A stretch of 64,000 bases of DNA from Actinopolymorpha sp. NPDC004070 (GTDB lineage: Bacteria > Actinomycetota > Actinomycetes > Propionibacteriales > Actinopolymorphaceae). Below are positions 8,894-17,037 of this stretch, in pieces; position 1 is the first letter of the stretch; each line of letters starts with the position of its first letter. Position numbers and translations under genes: made by a program. The notes below the pieces were generated by a model. It saw nothing but the letters and a program-made list of their open reading frames with translations. It ran no database searches and was not told the origin of the DNA. Location: contig NZ_JBEXMJ010000010.1 of NCBI RefSeq assembly GCF_040610475.1, forward strand, positions 248,001-312,000. Reading direction: 5' to 3'.

Positions 8894-10357
8894 TCACGCG
8901 CGGGGTCCTGCGGCCGGCACCAGCCGGGCGGCCAGCGCGGCGGCCGCGTCGGGGTGGTCGGGCGCCAGCAGTCCCACGGCGGCGAGTACGTAGTCTCGGT
9001 CGACGGCGAGGTCCGGGTGCTCGGGGACCAGCCGGCCGTGCCCGGCGGCTCCGGCCAGCCCCGCGGCCACGACCGTCCGGGCGAGTTCTGGGTCGAGGTG
9101 CCGCAGCAGCCCGCCCGAGCCCACCAGCAGGCCCACCTCGCGCAGGTCCTTGCCGGCCCGGTCGACCGTCGGACCCGCCGGGCCGGTGACGACCTGAGAA
9201 CGTCCGGCGTGCCGGCGCAGGGCCAGCTTGACGGCGAGTTCGGCCAGCCGTACGTCGACGTCAATCTCTGCTTGCGTCGTGGCGACGAACCCCGGATTCG
9301 CCTTACGGTGTTCGGCTTCTGTCCGCAGGGTTGCGGCCTCGGTCCCTTCCGCCTCGTCGAGCAACCGAGCCTTGACGGCGGCACGGACGATCTCCGGCGC
9401 GTTCCACCGCAGGCCCAGATCGCCCTCGACGGTGCGGCTGACCGGCAGGGTGGCGACGACCTCCCGGCCCAGCCCGGCGTCCTCCGGGTCGGGCTCGACC
9501 ACCGAGTGCACGTCCGTGGTGGCCCCGCCGACGTCCACCACGACCACGCCCGGCACACCACAGGTGCGGGCCAGCACCTCCACCCCGCGCAGCACCAGGT
9601 CGGGCGTGGCGCCCACGACGATGCGGGCGAACTCGTCCCGCCGGGACAGGTGCTTGCCGCCGATCACGTGCCGGACGAACATGTCCCGGATCGAGGCCCT
9701 GGCCGGGTCAGGGCACACCACGCCGATGCGCGGCAGAACGTTGTCGGTGACCAACGCCGCGACGCCGGCGTCGGCCAGCACCTGCGCGACCTCCGGGCCA
9801 CAAGCGGCGTTGCCGGCCACGACGACCGGGACGGTCAGGGCCGAGGTCGAGTCGGAGGCTGACGTGGACGCCGCGTCGGCCAGCGCCCGCGCGTTGGCGC
9901 GCAGCACCGCGGTGTTGCCGCCGTCGGTGCCGCCGACCAGCAGGACCAGGTCGGGTGCGGACGCCGCCAGCGCGGTCAGCGCGGTGGCATTGAGGACGCC
10001 GGCCGCCACGTGGACCACCCGGCCGCCGGAGGAGGTGGCGACGCGTTCGCCGGCCTCCACGGTCACCAGTCGCTCGTTGCCGACGACCGCTATCCGCAGG
10101 CCGCCGCCGGCGCTCGAGCACGCGCGGACCGGCCACTTCGGCTCCTCACCGGTCGCCTCCGCGAGGTCGGTACGCAGGACGTCCAGCGCCTCCATCAGGT
10201 CGGTGCCGATGGTGGTGCGGTGGCTGCCGGTGGCGACCAGGTGTCCGGTCGTCACGTCGACCAGCGCGGCCTTGGTGAACGTCGACCCGAAGTCGACGCA
10301 CAGGACCCGCCGCGGCTCGGGCCGCGCGTCGCCGCATCCGGGTGGGGCGTCCTTCAC
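8894..10357 (-). CDS. MutL family protein (mutase-associated ASKHA ATPase)
   Basis: The 487-residue protein matches the glutamate mutase/ornithine aminomutase-associated MutL family, not the DNA mismatch repair MutL. It shows the actin-like (ASKHA) nucleotide-binding signatures DFGSTFTKAAL near the N-terminus, LVGGTDGGNTAVL in the middle and VDVGGATTDVHSV later. In other organisms MutL lies with B12-dependent aminomutase subunits and is thought to act as a reactivating or assembly factor. No mutase gene is present here. The chosen GTG start at 10357 overlaps the stop of the upstream MazG-like gene in GTGA, indicating translational coupling; an in-frame extension to 10504 lies wholly inside that gene and is rejected. 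Confidence 0.82.
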   Translation of the reverse strand: MKDAPPGCGDARPEPRRVLCVDFGSTFTKAALVDVTTGHLVATGSHRTTIGTDLMEALDVLRTDLAEATGEEPKWPVRACSSAGGGLRIAVVGNERLVTVEAGERVATSSGGRVVHVAAGVLNATALTALAASAPDLVLLVGGTDGGNTAVLRANARALADAASTSASDSTSALTVPVVVAGNAACGPEVAQVLADAGVAALVTDNVLPRIGVVCPDPARASIRDMFVRHVIGGKHLSRRDEFARIVVGATPDLVLRGVEVLARTCGVPGVVVVDVGGATTDVHSVVEPDPEDAGLGREVVATLPVSRTVEGDLGLRWNAPEIVRAAVKARLLDEAEGTEAATLRTEAEHRKANPGFVATTQAEIDVDVRLAELAVKLALRRHAGRSQVVTGPAGPTVDRAGKDLREVGLLVGSGGLLRHLDPELARTVVAAGLAGAAGHGRLVPEHPDLAVDRDYVLAAVGLLAPDHPDAAAALAARLVPAAGPRA

Positions 10358-10713
10358 CGCGCTCCCACCGGCGAGTCCGACAGCCTGGCGGAGATCTTCT
10401 TCTCCAGCTCGTCGACCGTACGCCGGAACTCCGCATCCAGGTCGACGTCGTACAGCTTCGCGAGGACCAGGACCGACCACAGGCAGTCGGCCAGCTCGTG
10501 ACACAGGGCCTCCCGGCCGCCCGGCATGTTCCGCGCACCCTCCTGGGCCATCACCAGCTTGGCCAGGTCACCCACGTCGCCGACGAAGCCGAGCATGAAC
10601 TCCTCGCGGTTCCACGTACGCCCGCGCTCCTGCTCGTTCAGCTGGTCGTAGAGCGCGTGCACCCGCATCGCGCGGTCGGTGAGCTGGTCGAGATTCAGCC
10701 GGTCCCCGGTCAT
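10354..10713 (-). CDS. MazG-like all-alpha NTP pyrophosphohydrolase family protein
   Basis: The 119-residue protein has the all-helical MazG-like pattern. The first metal motif, usually EExxE, reads GDVGDLAKL, and the second (ELADCLWSVLVLAKLYDVDL) keeps the ELAD core. Such enzymes hydrolyse nucleoside triphosphates or modified nucleotides to monophosphate and pyrophosphate. Asp replaces Glu at key positions of the first motif, so activity is uncertain. Its stop overlaps the GTG start of the mutL-type gene by four bases (10354-10357), so the two are co-translated. The ATG at 10713 is the only start giving a complete domain. Confidence 0.75.
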   Translation of the reverse strand: MTGDRLNLDQLTDRAMRVHALYDQLNEQERGRTWNREEFMLGFVGDVGDLAKLVMAQEGARNMPGGREALCHELADCLWSVLVLAKLYDVDLDAEFRRTVDELEKKISARLSDSPVGAR

Positions 10714-10744
10714 CGCCTCAGCGTAGATGCCCCTCGTGTCGGAG

Positions 10745-11238
10745 CTAGCTCCATCTCCGTGTCCTCGGGTCCCACTTGCTGTTGGCAGCGGTCCCTGTCA
10801 GTGCTGGGTCGGTAAAGGCGATCACTGCGCCGAGCAGTTCGAGAAAGGACGACGGTAGACGGTCGGCCAGGCCTTGTTTGCGCCTCCAGGCCACCCACCG
10901 GCTTTGTGCCCGCGTGGCGTAACCGTTGAGAACGTCGGCAAGCGGCAACAACTCGGCGTGGCGGAAGGCCGCGACCTCGGCAATGGCGCCCTGTAGTTCG
11001 GCCCCCTCGACAGGGTGAAGCCCCGAAAGGAGGTACAAGTCGGCGAAGTCACGCCAGCGCGTGTTGACGGTCCCGCGCTGTAGCGCGGTGGTGATCTTTT
11101 CGCGTAGAGGAAGCCTTCCAGGGCGTAGAGCTAGTGCAGTTCATCGGTGGGACGATGCTGACGACGGGCGAGGTTCTGCAGATCCAGATATGCGCGACCC
11201 TCGACGGTGGCTCGGGTGGGCCGGCGGGCAGCAGTCAT
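10745..11238 (-). pseudogene. AbiEii-type nucleotidyltransferase toxin, decayed
   Basis: The remnant begins with ATG at 11238, eight bases after the antitoxin stop. It reads a typical AbiEii N-terminus (about 35 residues ending in TDELH), then hits an in-frame TAG at 11131-11133. The same frame continues beyond the stop as LYALEGFLYA. A frame change then joins it to the family C-terminus, LREKITTALQRG followed by RWRDFADLYLLS, which runs to the stop at 10745. The nucleotidyltransferase core that should lie between is missing, so only about 160 of the roughly 290 residues of the family remain. AbiEii toxins arrest growth by modifying tRNA or nucleotides in type IV toxin-antitoxin and phage-defence loci. 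This copy cannot be active. Confidence 0.85.
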
Positions 11239-11246
11239 TGAAGTGT

Positions 11247-11861
11247 CTACAAGGTGTCGCGCAGCGCGGGTTCGGCCTGGGGGAACGACCGGACCATTCT
11301 CAGAAGCGTTGCGGGCTGCGCGCCGCGACGTCGTAACCAGCGTCGCAACGCCTCTACTGCCACTTCGGGTCCTTCGAGGTGGCGGAGTCGGAAGGCGTCG
11401 ACGATGCATCGCTCCGGGCTGTACAGGCCGATGCTCGTCTGCGCAGTCAGCGTCAGTTCGTCACGGCCGATGGTGAAGGTGTCGGGGGCGAAAGCGTGCC
11501 AGGCGACCGGAGCCTGGATACGCGGAGGCCGCCTGCCACGCGGGAGAGCGACGTCGATGTGAGCGGGTATGACGTCGCTCAGCCCGTGACGTGCGAGCGC
11601 GGTCGTCAGGCACAGTGTGGCCTCCGGCGCGCGATACGCGATCTCCAGCAGATCCGGATCAGCTCCACCTGCCGCATCGAGCTGGCGGAAGAGGCCGCGC
11701 CCGAGTTGTCCTATCTTTCCCTCGTCCCGCAGCGTGTACAACCGTCGATTCGACAGCCCGCCCGCGTGCGCCTCGGAGTAGGTGAATGTCGCCGGCAGTC
11801 GAGCCAGGATCTTCTTCGTGGCTGACTCGGACGCCCTCGCCATGAGAGAAAGCCGGGACAC
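11247..11861 (-). CDS. AbiEi family antitoxin/transcriptional regulator
   Basis: The 204-residue protein has the AbiEi layout: an N-terminal winged helix (ATFTYSEAHAGGLSNRRLYTLRDEGKIGQLGRGLF is read as two short parts of that domain) and a C-terminal antitoxin domain with the SIGLYSPERCIVDAFRLRH block. AbiEi represses its own promoter and neutralises the AbiEii toxin without direct contact. The downstream toxin is a pseudogene, so this is an orphan antitoxin that still looks intact. The start could be the GTG at 11861 or the ATG at 11843; the longer form is given. Candidate operators with CACACTTC arms lie just upstream. Confidence 0.82.
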   Translation of the reverse strand: MSRLSLMARASESATKKILARLPATFTYSEAHAGGLSNRRLYTLRDEGKIGQLGRGLFRQLDAAGGADPDLLEIAYRAPEATLCLTTALARHGLSDVIPAHIDVALPRGRRPPRIQAPVAWHAFAPDTFTIGRDELTLTAQTSIGLYSPERCIVDAFRLRHLEGPEVAVEALRRWLRRRGAQPATLLRMVRSFPQAEPALRDTL

Positions 11862-11870
11862 CGTGAGGTT

Positions 11871-11954
11871 TCACACTTCCGGCTCGGCGAGGGTCCGGTC
11901 GGGAAGTGTGGAGGGATACGGGGGTCCTATGACCACCGTCGGTCTCCACACTTC
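11871..11954. promoter_or_regulatory. Candidate AbiEi operators: three CACACTTC boxes in alternating orientation
   Basis: TCACACTTCC at 11871-11880, its inverted partner GGAAGTGTGGA at 11902-11912, and TCCACACTTC at 11945-11954 lie just upstream of the antitoxin start. The last two form a perfect 10-bp inverted repeat; the first two pair over 9 bp. AbiEi proteins are known to bind paired inverted repeats in their own promoter, so autoregulation here is a reasonable inference. Confidence 0.55.
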
Positions 11955-12010
11955 GCCTCGCGTCCAGCATTCGTACGGGGCCCTTCGGCCTAGACGGCCA
12001 GCACCCGCCC

Positions 12011-13162
12011 TTAGCCGAGGGCGTGGGCGAGGTCCTCGAGCAGGTCGTCGACGGTCTCGATGCCGACCGAGAGACGCACCAGGTCGTCGGGCACCTCCAG
12101 CGGCGAGCCCGCGGCGCTGGCGTGGGTCATCCGGCCCGGGTGCTCGATCAGCGACTCGATGCCGCCCAGCGACTCGGCGAGGGTGAACACCCGCGTCCGC
12201 TCGCAGACCTCCGCGGCCGCCTCGGCGCCGTCGGCGTGCCGGAACGACACGATTCCGCCGTACCTCCGCATCTGTTTGGCCGCGACCTCGTGGCCCGCGT
12301 GCTGGGGCAGTCCGGGGTAGAGCACCTGGCGGACCTTCGGGTGCGCCTGCAGGAAGGAGGAGATCCGCTCGGCGTTGTCGCAGTGGCGTTCCATGCGTAC
12401 GGCCAACGTCTTCAGTCCGCGGAGCACCAGCCAGGAGTCGAACGGCCCGGCCACCGCTCCCATGGAGTTCTGGTGGAACGCCAGCCGCTCGCCGAGCTCG
12501 GCGTTGTTGGTGACCAGCGCGCCGCCCACGACGTCGGAGTGGCCGCCGCAGTACTTCGTGGTCGAGTGCACCACCACGTCGGCGCCCAGCGTGAGCGGCT
12601 GCTGGAGATACGGCGAGGCAAAGGTGTTGTCGACCACGAGCAGCGCGCCCGCCTCGTGCGCGACGTCGGCCAGTGCCGCGATGTCGGCGACCGACAGCAG
12701 CGGGTTGGTGGGCGTCTCCACCCACAGCACGGACGTGGGCCGGGCCCGTACGGCAGCCCGGACCGCGGTCACGTCGGACACGTGCGCGGGCGTGTGCTCG
12801 ACCCCCCACGGCTGGGCGACCTTGGCGAAGAGCCGGTAGGTGCCGCCGTAGGCGTCGTTCGGGATGACCACGTGGTCCCCGGGCCGGCACACGGTCCGCA
12901 GCAGGGTGTCCTCGGCGGCCATGCCGCTGGCGAACGCGAACCCGCGAACCCCCTGCTCCAGGGCGGTCAGGCACTCCTCCAGCGCGGCGCGGGTGGGGTT
13001 CTGCGTACGCGAGTACTCGTAGCCCTGCCGGGGACGCCCCACGCCGTCCTGCGCGTAGGTGCTGGTGGCGAAGATCGGGGTGATCACCGCGCCGGTCGCC
13101 GGGTCGGCCTCCTGACCTGCGTGGATCGCCTGGGTCTCGAAGCCGCGGTGCTGCTCGTTCAT
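12011..13162 (-). CDS. metB: Cystathionine gamma-synthase (PLP-dependent)
   Basis: The 383-residue protein belongs to the Cys/Met metabolism PLP enzymes. The PLP lysine lies in HSTTKYCGGHSDVVGG, and the C-terminal block SLGGIESLIEHPGRMTHAS is the family signature. Cystathionine gamma-synthase joins O-acyl-homoserine and cysteine to cystathionine, the forward transsulfuration step to methionine; a gamma-lyase side activity cannot be excluded by sequence. The ATG at 13162 shares ATGA with the stop of the upstream YczE-type gene, so the two are translationally coupled. The upstream in-frame extension overlaps that gene and is rejected. A cystathionine beta-synthase lies further on at 30.5 kb, so both directions are represented. 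Confidence 0.9.
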   Translation of the reverse strand: MNEQHRGFETQAIHAGQEADPATGAVITPIFATSTYAQDGVGRPRQGYEYSRTQNPTRAALEECLTALEQGVRGFAFASGMAAEDTLLRTVCRPGDHVVIPNDAYGGTYRLFAKVAQPWGVEHTPAHVSDVTAVRAAVRARPTSVLWVETPTNPLLSVADIAALADVAHEAGALLVVDNTFASPYLQQPLTLGADVVVHSTTKYCGGHSDVVGGALVTNNAELGERLAFHQNSMGAVAGPFDSWLVLRGLKTLAVRMERHCDNAERISSFLQAHPKVRQVLYPGLPQHAGHEVAAKQMRRYGGIVSFRHADGAEAAAEVCERTRVFTLAESLGGIESLIEHPGRMTHASAAGSPLEVPDDLVRLSVGIETVDDLLEDLAHALG

Positions 13163-13911
13163 GGCCTCGAGGCTATCCGGGATGGCTCCCGGCGGCGGGG
13201 ACCAGGCCCGGTCGGGACGGTGAGTCGCGGCAGCAGCAGGTGCACGAGGGGGCCGATGCCGAGCGCGTACACCACCGTGCCGACGCCGACCGTGCCGCCG
13301 AGCAGCCAGCCGATCGCGAGCACGACCACCTCGATGCAGGTACGGACAACCCGGACCGATCCCCCGGTACGCCCCACGAGCCCGGTCATCAGACCGTCCC
13401 GCGGTCCCGGTCCGAGGCGGGCACCGATGTAGGCGGCGGTGGCGACGGCGTTCAGGACGACCCCGCCGGCCATGAACGCGATCCGGGCGACCATCGGGTC
13501 CGGGGCCGGAAGCACCGCCAGGGTGAGATCGACCGCCACCCCGACGAGGAGCGCGTTGCTCACCGTGCCCAGCCCGGGCCACTGGCGCAGCGGGATCCAG
13601 GCCAGCAGGACGACCAGACTGACCAGGATCACGATCGTCCCGAAGGACAGCGGCACGCGTACGGCCAGGCCCTGGTGGAAGACGTCCCACGGGTCCAGGC
13701 CGAGGTCACCGCGGATCATCAGCGCCATCGAGACGCCGTACAACGCGAGCCCGGCGTACAACTGGGGCAGTCGCCGACCCAGCCGGCCGGTACGCAGCGC
13801 CGCCAGCGGACCCGAGGCGTCCCTGGGACGTCGCGCATGATCGCCGGGCGGTTGGTCGTGATCGCCGGGCGGTTGGTCCTGGTCGATGGAGCGGTCGTGA
13901 TCGTTGCGCAC
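13159..13911 (-). CDS. YczE/YyaS/YitT-type integral membrane protein
   Basis: The protein has five to six hydrophobic helices and the family motif GLALYGVSMALMIRGDLGLDPWDVFHQGLA, read here in two parts around the first helix and the LDPWDVF loop. A second signature, RLGPGPRDGLMTGL, follows in the central part. No transport function is proven for the family. It is co-transcribed with metB and their ends overlap in ATGA, which suggests a link to sulfur metabolites, but this is inference. The GTG at 13911 gives 250 residues with a polar N-terminus; the start is uncertain because the region upstream has no clear ribosome site. A 21-bp duplication in the first 25 codons encodes DHDQPPG twice. Confidence 0.75.
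   Translation of the reverse strand: MRNDHDRSIDQDQPPGDHDQPPGDHARRPRDASGPLAALRTGRLGRRLPQLYAGLALYGVSMALMIRGDLGLDPWDVFHQGLAVRVPLSFGTIVILVSLVVLLAWIPLRQWPGLGTVSNALLVGVAVDLTLAVLPAPDPMVARIAFMAGGVVLNAVATAAYIGARLGPGPRDGLMTGLVGRTGGSVRVVRTCIEVVVLAIGWLLGGTVGVGTVVYALGIGPLVHLLLPRLTVPTGPGPRRREPSRIASRP
13839..13878. repeat. Short direct duplication in the N-terminal codons of the YczE-type gene
   Basis: GATCGCCGGGCGGTTGGTC occurs at 13839-13857 and again at 13860-13878. The 21-bp period keeps the reading frame and doubles a Pro/Asp/His-rich stretch. Confidence 0.8.
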
Positions 13912-14110
13912 GGGTCCGAGCCTGCGCCACGCTCGGCCGGAAGTTCCACCGGGTTCCACCAGTGGCGAGCCGCCAGGCCGCCGGGGCCCGGGCGCGTGGT
14001 CGGGGAATTCGGCACCCGAGGGCCCGCGTTGAGCCATTCGGGGAATCCCGTCGGTGATCCGCCGGAAACCCCGGTCGAGTACGCAGGTCTCAGCGAGGAG
14101 AGGGTGGCTC

Positions 14111-14749
14111 ATGAGCTTGTTCCACCGAAAGACCGAGATGCCCAGCCCGCAGGACACCCTGCCCGGCCGGCCCGAGCGCCCCTTCCCCGTCGCGGCGCGC
14201 CATCTCGTGCTCGGCAACCCGCTGGAGGGCGCGGTGCCCGAGGGCTATGAGGTCGCGCTGTTCGGCCTGGGCTGTTTCTGGGGCGCGGAGGAGATCTACT
14301 GGCAGACCCCGGGCGTGTGGTCGACCTCCGTCGGGTACGCGGGCGGCACCACCCCGAACCCGACGTACGAGGAGGTCTGCTCCGGCCGCACCGGGCACAC
14401 CGAGGCGGTACGGGTGGTCTACGACCCGGCCATGGTGTCGTACACCGATCTGGTGAAGACGTTCTTCACGGTGCACGACCCGACCCAGGGGATGCGCCAG
14501 GGCAACGACATCGGCACGCAGTACCGCTCGGCGATCTACTACACGACGCCCGAGCAGGCCGAGGTCGCCGAGCAGTTGCGCACGGCGTACGGCAAGGCGA
14601 TCGCCGACCGGGGGTACGGCGAGATCACCACCGAGATCGCGCCGGCGCCGACGTACTACCTCGCCGAGGACGGGCACCAGCAGTATCTGGCGAAGAATCC
14701 GCACGGCTACCGCTGCCACGCCAACACCGGAGTGCCGTTCCCCGCATAG
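14111..14749 (+). CDS. msrA: Peptide-methionine (S)-S-oxide reductase
   Basis: The 212-residue cytoplasmic enzyme reduces methionine S-sulfoxide in proteins and in free form, using thioredoxin. The catalytic motif GCFWGAEE (Cys at about residue 55) is present, followed by [28 protein letters not shown] split over the conserved central region, and by [10 protein letters not shown]-terminal Cys in YRCHANTG can act as a recycling cysteine. The ATG at 14111 follows a GGAGAGG site at a good distance; an upstream ATG at 14054 lacks one. It stands alone, divergent from the yczE-metB pair, so oxidative repair and methionine synthesis lie side by side. Confidence 0.94.
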   Translation: MSLFHRKTEMPSPQDTLPGRPERPFPVAARHLVLGNPLEGAVPEGYEVALFGLGCFWGAEEIYWQTPGVWSTSVGYAGGTTPNPTYEEVCSGRTGHTEAVRVVYDPAMVSYTDLVKTFFTVHDPTQGMRQGNDIGTQYRSAIYYTTPEQAEVAEQLRTAYGKAIADRGYGEITTEIAPAPTYYLAEDGHQQYLAKNPHGYRCHANTGVPFPA

Positions 14750-14958
14750 AGCGCCGGGGACCGAGGAGCGACGTCCCATCGCCGGCGCATACCGTGGCCA
14801 TCCGGAGTACGACGACGACGCGTGGACGTCAGACAACTCTGGGAACCCGATGGCGTGCCACCTCCGCCGCTGCCGCATGATCGTGTCGATTTCGCCTCTC
14901 GCCGATCGTCGAGGGGGTGCAGGCGGGCACCCGGTCCGCCACGGCGGGAGGAGCAGAC

Positions 14959-15318
14959 ATGGCCGAGTACCTCATCTTCTTCAACCAGCAGTGGGTCGGC
15001 GACCACCCCGAGGAGTGGTACCGCGGGCGTGGGGCCCTCTCCATGGCGGTCGTGAACGAGATGAAGGCCGCCGGCGTGTACGTGTTCGGTGGTGGGCTGG
15101 AGGAGGAACCCGAGAAGGCGTTCAGCGCCGACGCGACCAGCGGCACTCTGATGATCACCGACGGGCCGTACGTCGAGACCAAGGAGTTCCTGGGCGGGTT
15201 CACCGTGGTGGACGTGGCCGACGACGAGGCCGCGAAGCTGTGGGCCGGCAAGGTCGCGGAAGCCTGCGGCTGGCCCCAGGAGGTTCGTCGGTTCAAGCCA
15301 CGACGGCCGGTCTTCTGA
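14959..15318 (+). CDS. YCII/DGPF domain protein
   Basis: The 119-residue protein is a single ferredoxin-like YCII domain. The DGPF motif region reads TDGPYVETKEFLGGFTVVDV, typical of DGPFAETKE-type proteins. In actinobacteria these are often encoded beside ECF sigma factors and may act as small stress-linked enzymes or sensors; no sigma factor lies here. The ATG at 14959 is placed behind GGGAGGAG. Function beyond the family name is unknown. Confidence 0.8.
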   Translation: MAEYLIFFNQQWVGDHPEEWYRGRGALSMAVVNEMKAAGVYVFGGGLEEEPEKAFSADATSGTLMITDGPYVETKEFLGGFTVVDVADDEAAKLWAGKVAEACGWPQEVRRFKPRRPVF

Positions 15319-15380
15319 GGACCCCGTCGGCGCGGCGATGCCCGGAGGAGCATGTCTGAGCTGTGCCCTAGGTTCGGCGC

Positions 15381-15671
15381 ATGCCTGTCGAACCGGTTCA
15401 CAGGGTCGCGGACGACCCGGCGGAGATCCTGCGGGCGCTCCCGGAGAAGTGGCACGCGCAGTTCCTGAGCGAGTACCACGCCGCTCTCGACGCGGCGCAT
15501 GATCTCACTCGGTTCGCGCGGCTTCAGGAGATGTTGCGGACCTGGGGACTGCATGCAGGTGCGGTCTCCAGGCCTGCCTTCGAGGTGGCAGAGCGGGCCG
15601 TACGCGAGGACCGGCGCGGCGAGTTCGTTCCGATGGACGATGCGTCTCCGAGATGGCCCGACTGCAGGTGA
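15381..15671 (+). CDS. DUF6247 family protein (first copy)
   Basis: This small 96-residue cytoplasmic protein begins with a pattern (DDPAEILRALPEKWHAQFLSEY) and continues with an Ala-rich helix and LQEMLRTWGLHA, as in actinobacterial DUF6247 proteins. It ends with a Pro/Asp tail (MDDASPRWPD) expected of the family, so it looks complete. DUF6247 genes are small, often occur near toxin-antitoxin genes and could be antitoxin-like; that is inference. A paralogue begins 110 bp downstream in the same direction. Confidence 0.65.
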   Translation: MPVEPVHRVADDPAEILRALPEKWHAQFLSEYHAALDAAHDLTRFARLQEMLRTWGLHAGAVSRPAFEVAERAVREDRRGEFVPMDDASPRWPDCR

Positions 15672-15780
15672 CTGCCGGGAAATCCCCACTGTCTTGGCCG
15701 ACGCGAGTTCTCCGATACGTAGCCACGCACGACTGTGGCGCTCCCTGCTCGGGCGCTGGTCGCAGCTGTAAGTTGAGCGC

Positions 15781-16452
15781 ATGACTGCCAGTCCCCCGGA
15801 ACCCGTTGGATCGCCGGACCCTGGGGAAGATCCGGCCGCTATCTTCGAACTGCTTCCGGCGTCACATCGCGCCCAGTTCCGTGCCGAGTACGACCAAGCC
15901 CTCGATGCGGCACACGACCTTGCCCGGTTCACGCAGGTGAGGACTCTCCTGCGGCAGTGGCGCCTGCGGGCGATGGCCTACGCCCGGCCCGGATATCGGG
16001 AGGCCATACAGGACGGTGTCGAAGGTCGGGAAGACGCCTTTGTCCGCTACATCCCACCCGACTGGGCGGGCCGGCTTGTGACCTACAAGTTCGACGGCTT
16101 CCACGCGGGCTCTCTACGAGCTGAACGGGCGGCTGCCAATCGGCGTGCGAAACGGCGCCCTCCTGGAACGCCTGATGGAACTGCTGGAGAACCCACGGGA
16201 TGCCGTGCGAGAGAGCCCAGGCCAGTCAGTTGCCTCGACGAAGTTGACCCAACGGCGAGCTGGCGAGAGTCCTCTCCCCGGACGGGTGTGGCAGGCGACC
16301 GATCCGGCCCGGGCGCGGCAGGTCAACGACTTCGGCGCCGGATGTCCCAGCCGTACGGGCTGAGGCGGGTCACGATCTCATCCGGTCCACGCCTGGCGCG
16401 GGCTGGACGATGGCACCGATCAGGCGCCGCCGGCCGAGAACCGGCCTGCTAG
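15781..16452 (+). CDS. DUF6247 family protein (second copy) with an abnormal C-terminus
   Basis: The first 100 residues parallel the previous gene (EDPAAIFELLPASHRAQFRAEYDQALDAAHDLARF is the equivalent region, then RTLLRQWRLRAMAYARPGY and a closing PPDWAGR). The usual stop after this tail is missing. The frame runs on for another 120 residues of low-quality Arg/Pro-rich sequence, while a better-looking protein sequence continues in the next frame. A lost stop or a frameshift is likely. The start is ATG at 15781. It overlaps the end of the convergent gene by four bases. Confidence 0.5.
   Translation: MTASPPEPVGSPDPGEDPAAIFELLPASHRAQFRAEYDQALDAAHDLARFTQVRTLLRQWRLRAMAYARPGYREAIQDGVEGREDAFVRYIPPDWAGRLVTYKFDGFHAGSLRAERAAANRRAKRRPPGTPDGTAGEPTGCRAREPRPVSCLDEVDPTASWRESSPRTGVAGDRSGPGAAGQRLRRRMSQPYGLRRVTISSGPRLARAGRWHRSGAAGREPAC
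16115..16363 (+). pseudogene. Frameshifted fragment of an unknown small protein
   Basis: In the frame +1 to the second DUF6247 gene, the sequence reads YELNGRLPIGV and ALLERLMELLENPRDAV, which looks like real protein with balanced composition, up to a stop at 16361-16363. There is no good start in this frame at its upstream end. It may be the remains of a gene (a toxin-like partner is one possibility) fused by frameshift to the DUF6247 gene. Family not recognised. Confidence 0.35.
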
Positions 16453-16772
16453 CGGCGGGCGGCCGCTGCGGGAACGGGTGCCTCCGCGGGCTTGCCCGTC
16501 TCGGAGTCCTTGCCGGCCTGACCAGCCGCCTCCGCTGCGTGCGCCTCGGCCTCGGGGCAACCAGGGTTCGCCGCCTTCGCGGTCACCTCGAACTCCCCGG
16601 GGAAGAGCACGGTGTAACGGACGTCACTGTCCGCGCCGAGGTCGATCAGATAGGACCGGTCGGGCTTGTCGTGGGTGTCGAAGACGACTCCCTCGGTCCC
16701 GGTTTCGATGACCTGGAAACCGCTGCGGATCTCGACCGTGGTGCGTATTCGGTCTCCGTGTGCAACCTTCAT
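16449..16772 (-). CDS. Small protein with an SH3-like N-terminal domain, unknown function
   Basis: The 107-residue protein starts with a beta-rich region (MKVAHGDRIRTTVEI, then GTEGVVFD and YLIDLG, ending VLFPGEFEV) of the kind found in small KOW/SH3-like barrels. The last 45 residues are rich in Ala and Glu and look disordered. I cannot name the family. The ATG at 16772 is the natural start. It lies divergent from the PucR-type regulator across a 265-bp gap. Confidence 0.55.
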   Translation of the reverse strand: MKVAHGDRIRTTVEIRSGFQVIETGTEGVVFDTHDKPDRSYLIDLGADSDVRYTVLFPGEFEVTAKAANPGCPEAEAHAAEAAGQAGKDSETGKPAEAPVPAAAARR

Positions 16773-17037
16773 GCCGTGGTCTCCTCAGGCGCGGGCCGCG
16801 GATCCCTGTTCCCTGCGCGACGGGTCGGCGTGACCGGCACCAGGCCGGTTCCGGCGACCCATCCGCCGCCGCACTGCTTCTCGTCGTGGATGTGCCTACC
16901 GCGTCACGTGATCCCCGTCGCCGCCCGGCCGGCAGTCGGGTTCACCGCAACGGTGATCAGTATGCAGACAATACGCCGACGCCGCGCGCGAATCGCCTGA
17001 TTTGCACGGCCCCTTTGTGACGCATGACAATCACCTG

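Noticed and set aside
10014..10040. GC-rich inverted repeats inside the MutL gene as a terminator
   Set aside because: Inside a coding region, and such pairings are common at this GC content.
8894..10504. MutL read as the DNA mismatch repair protein
   Set aside because: The motifs are those of the actin-like mutase-associated family, not of GHKL mismatch repair ATPases.
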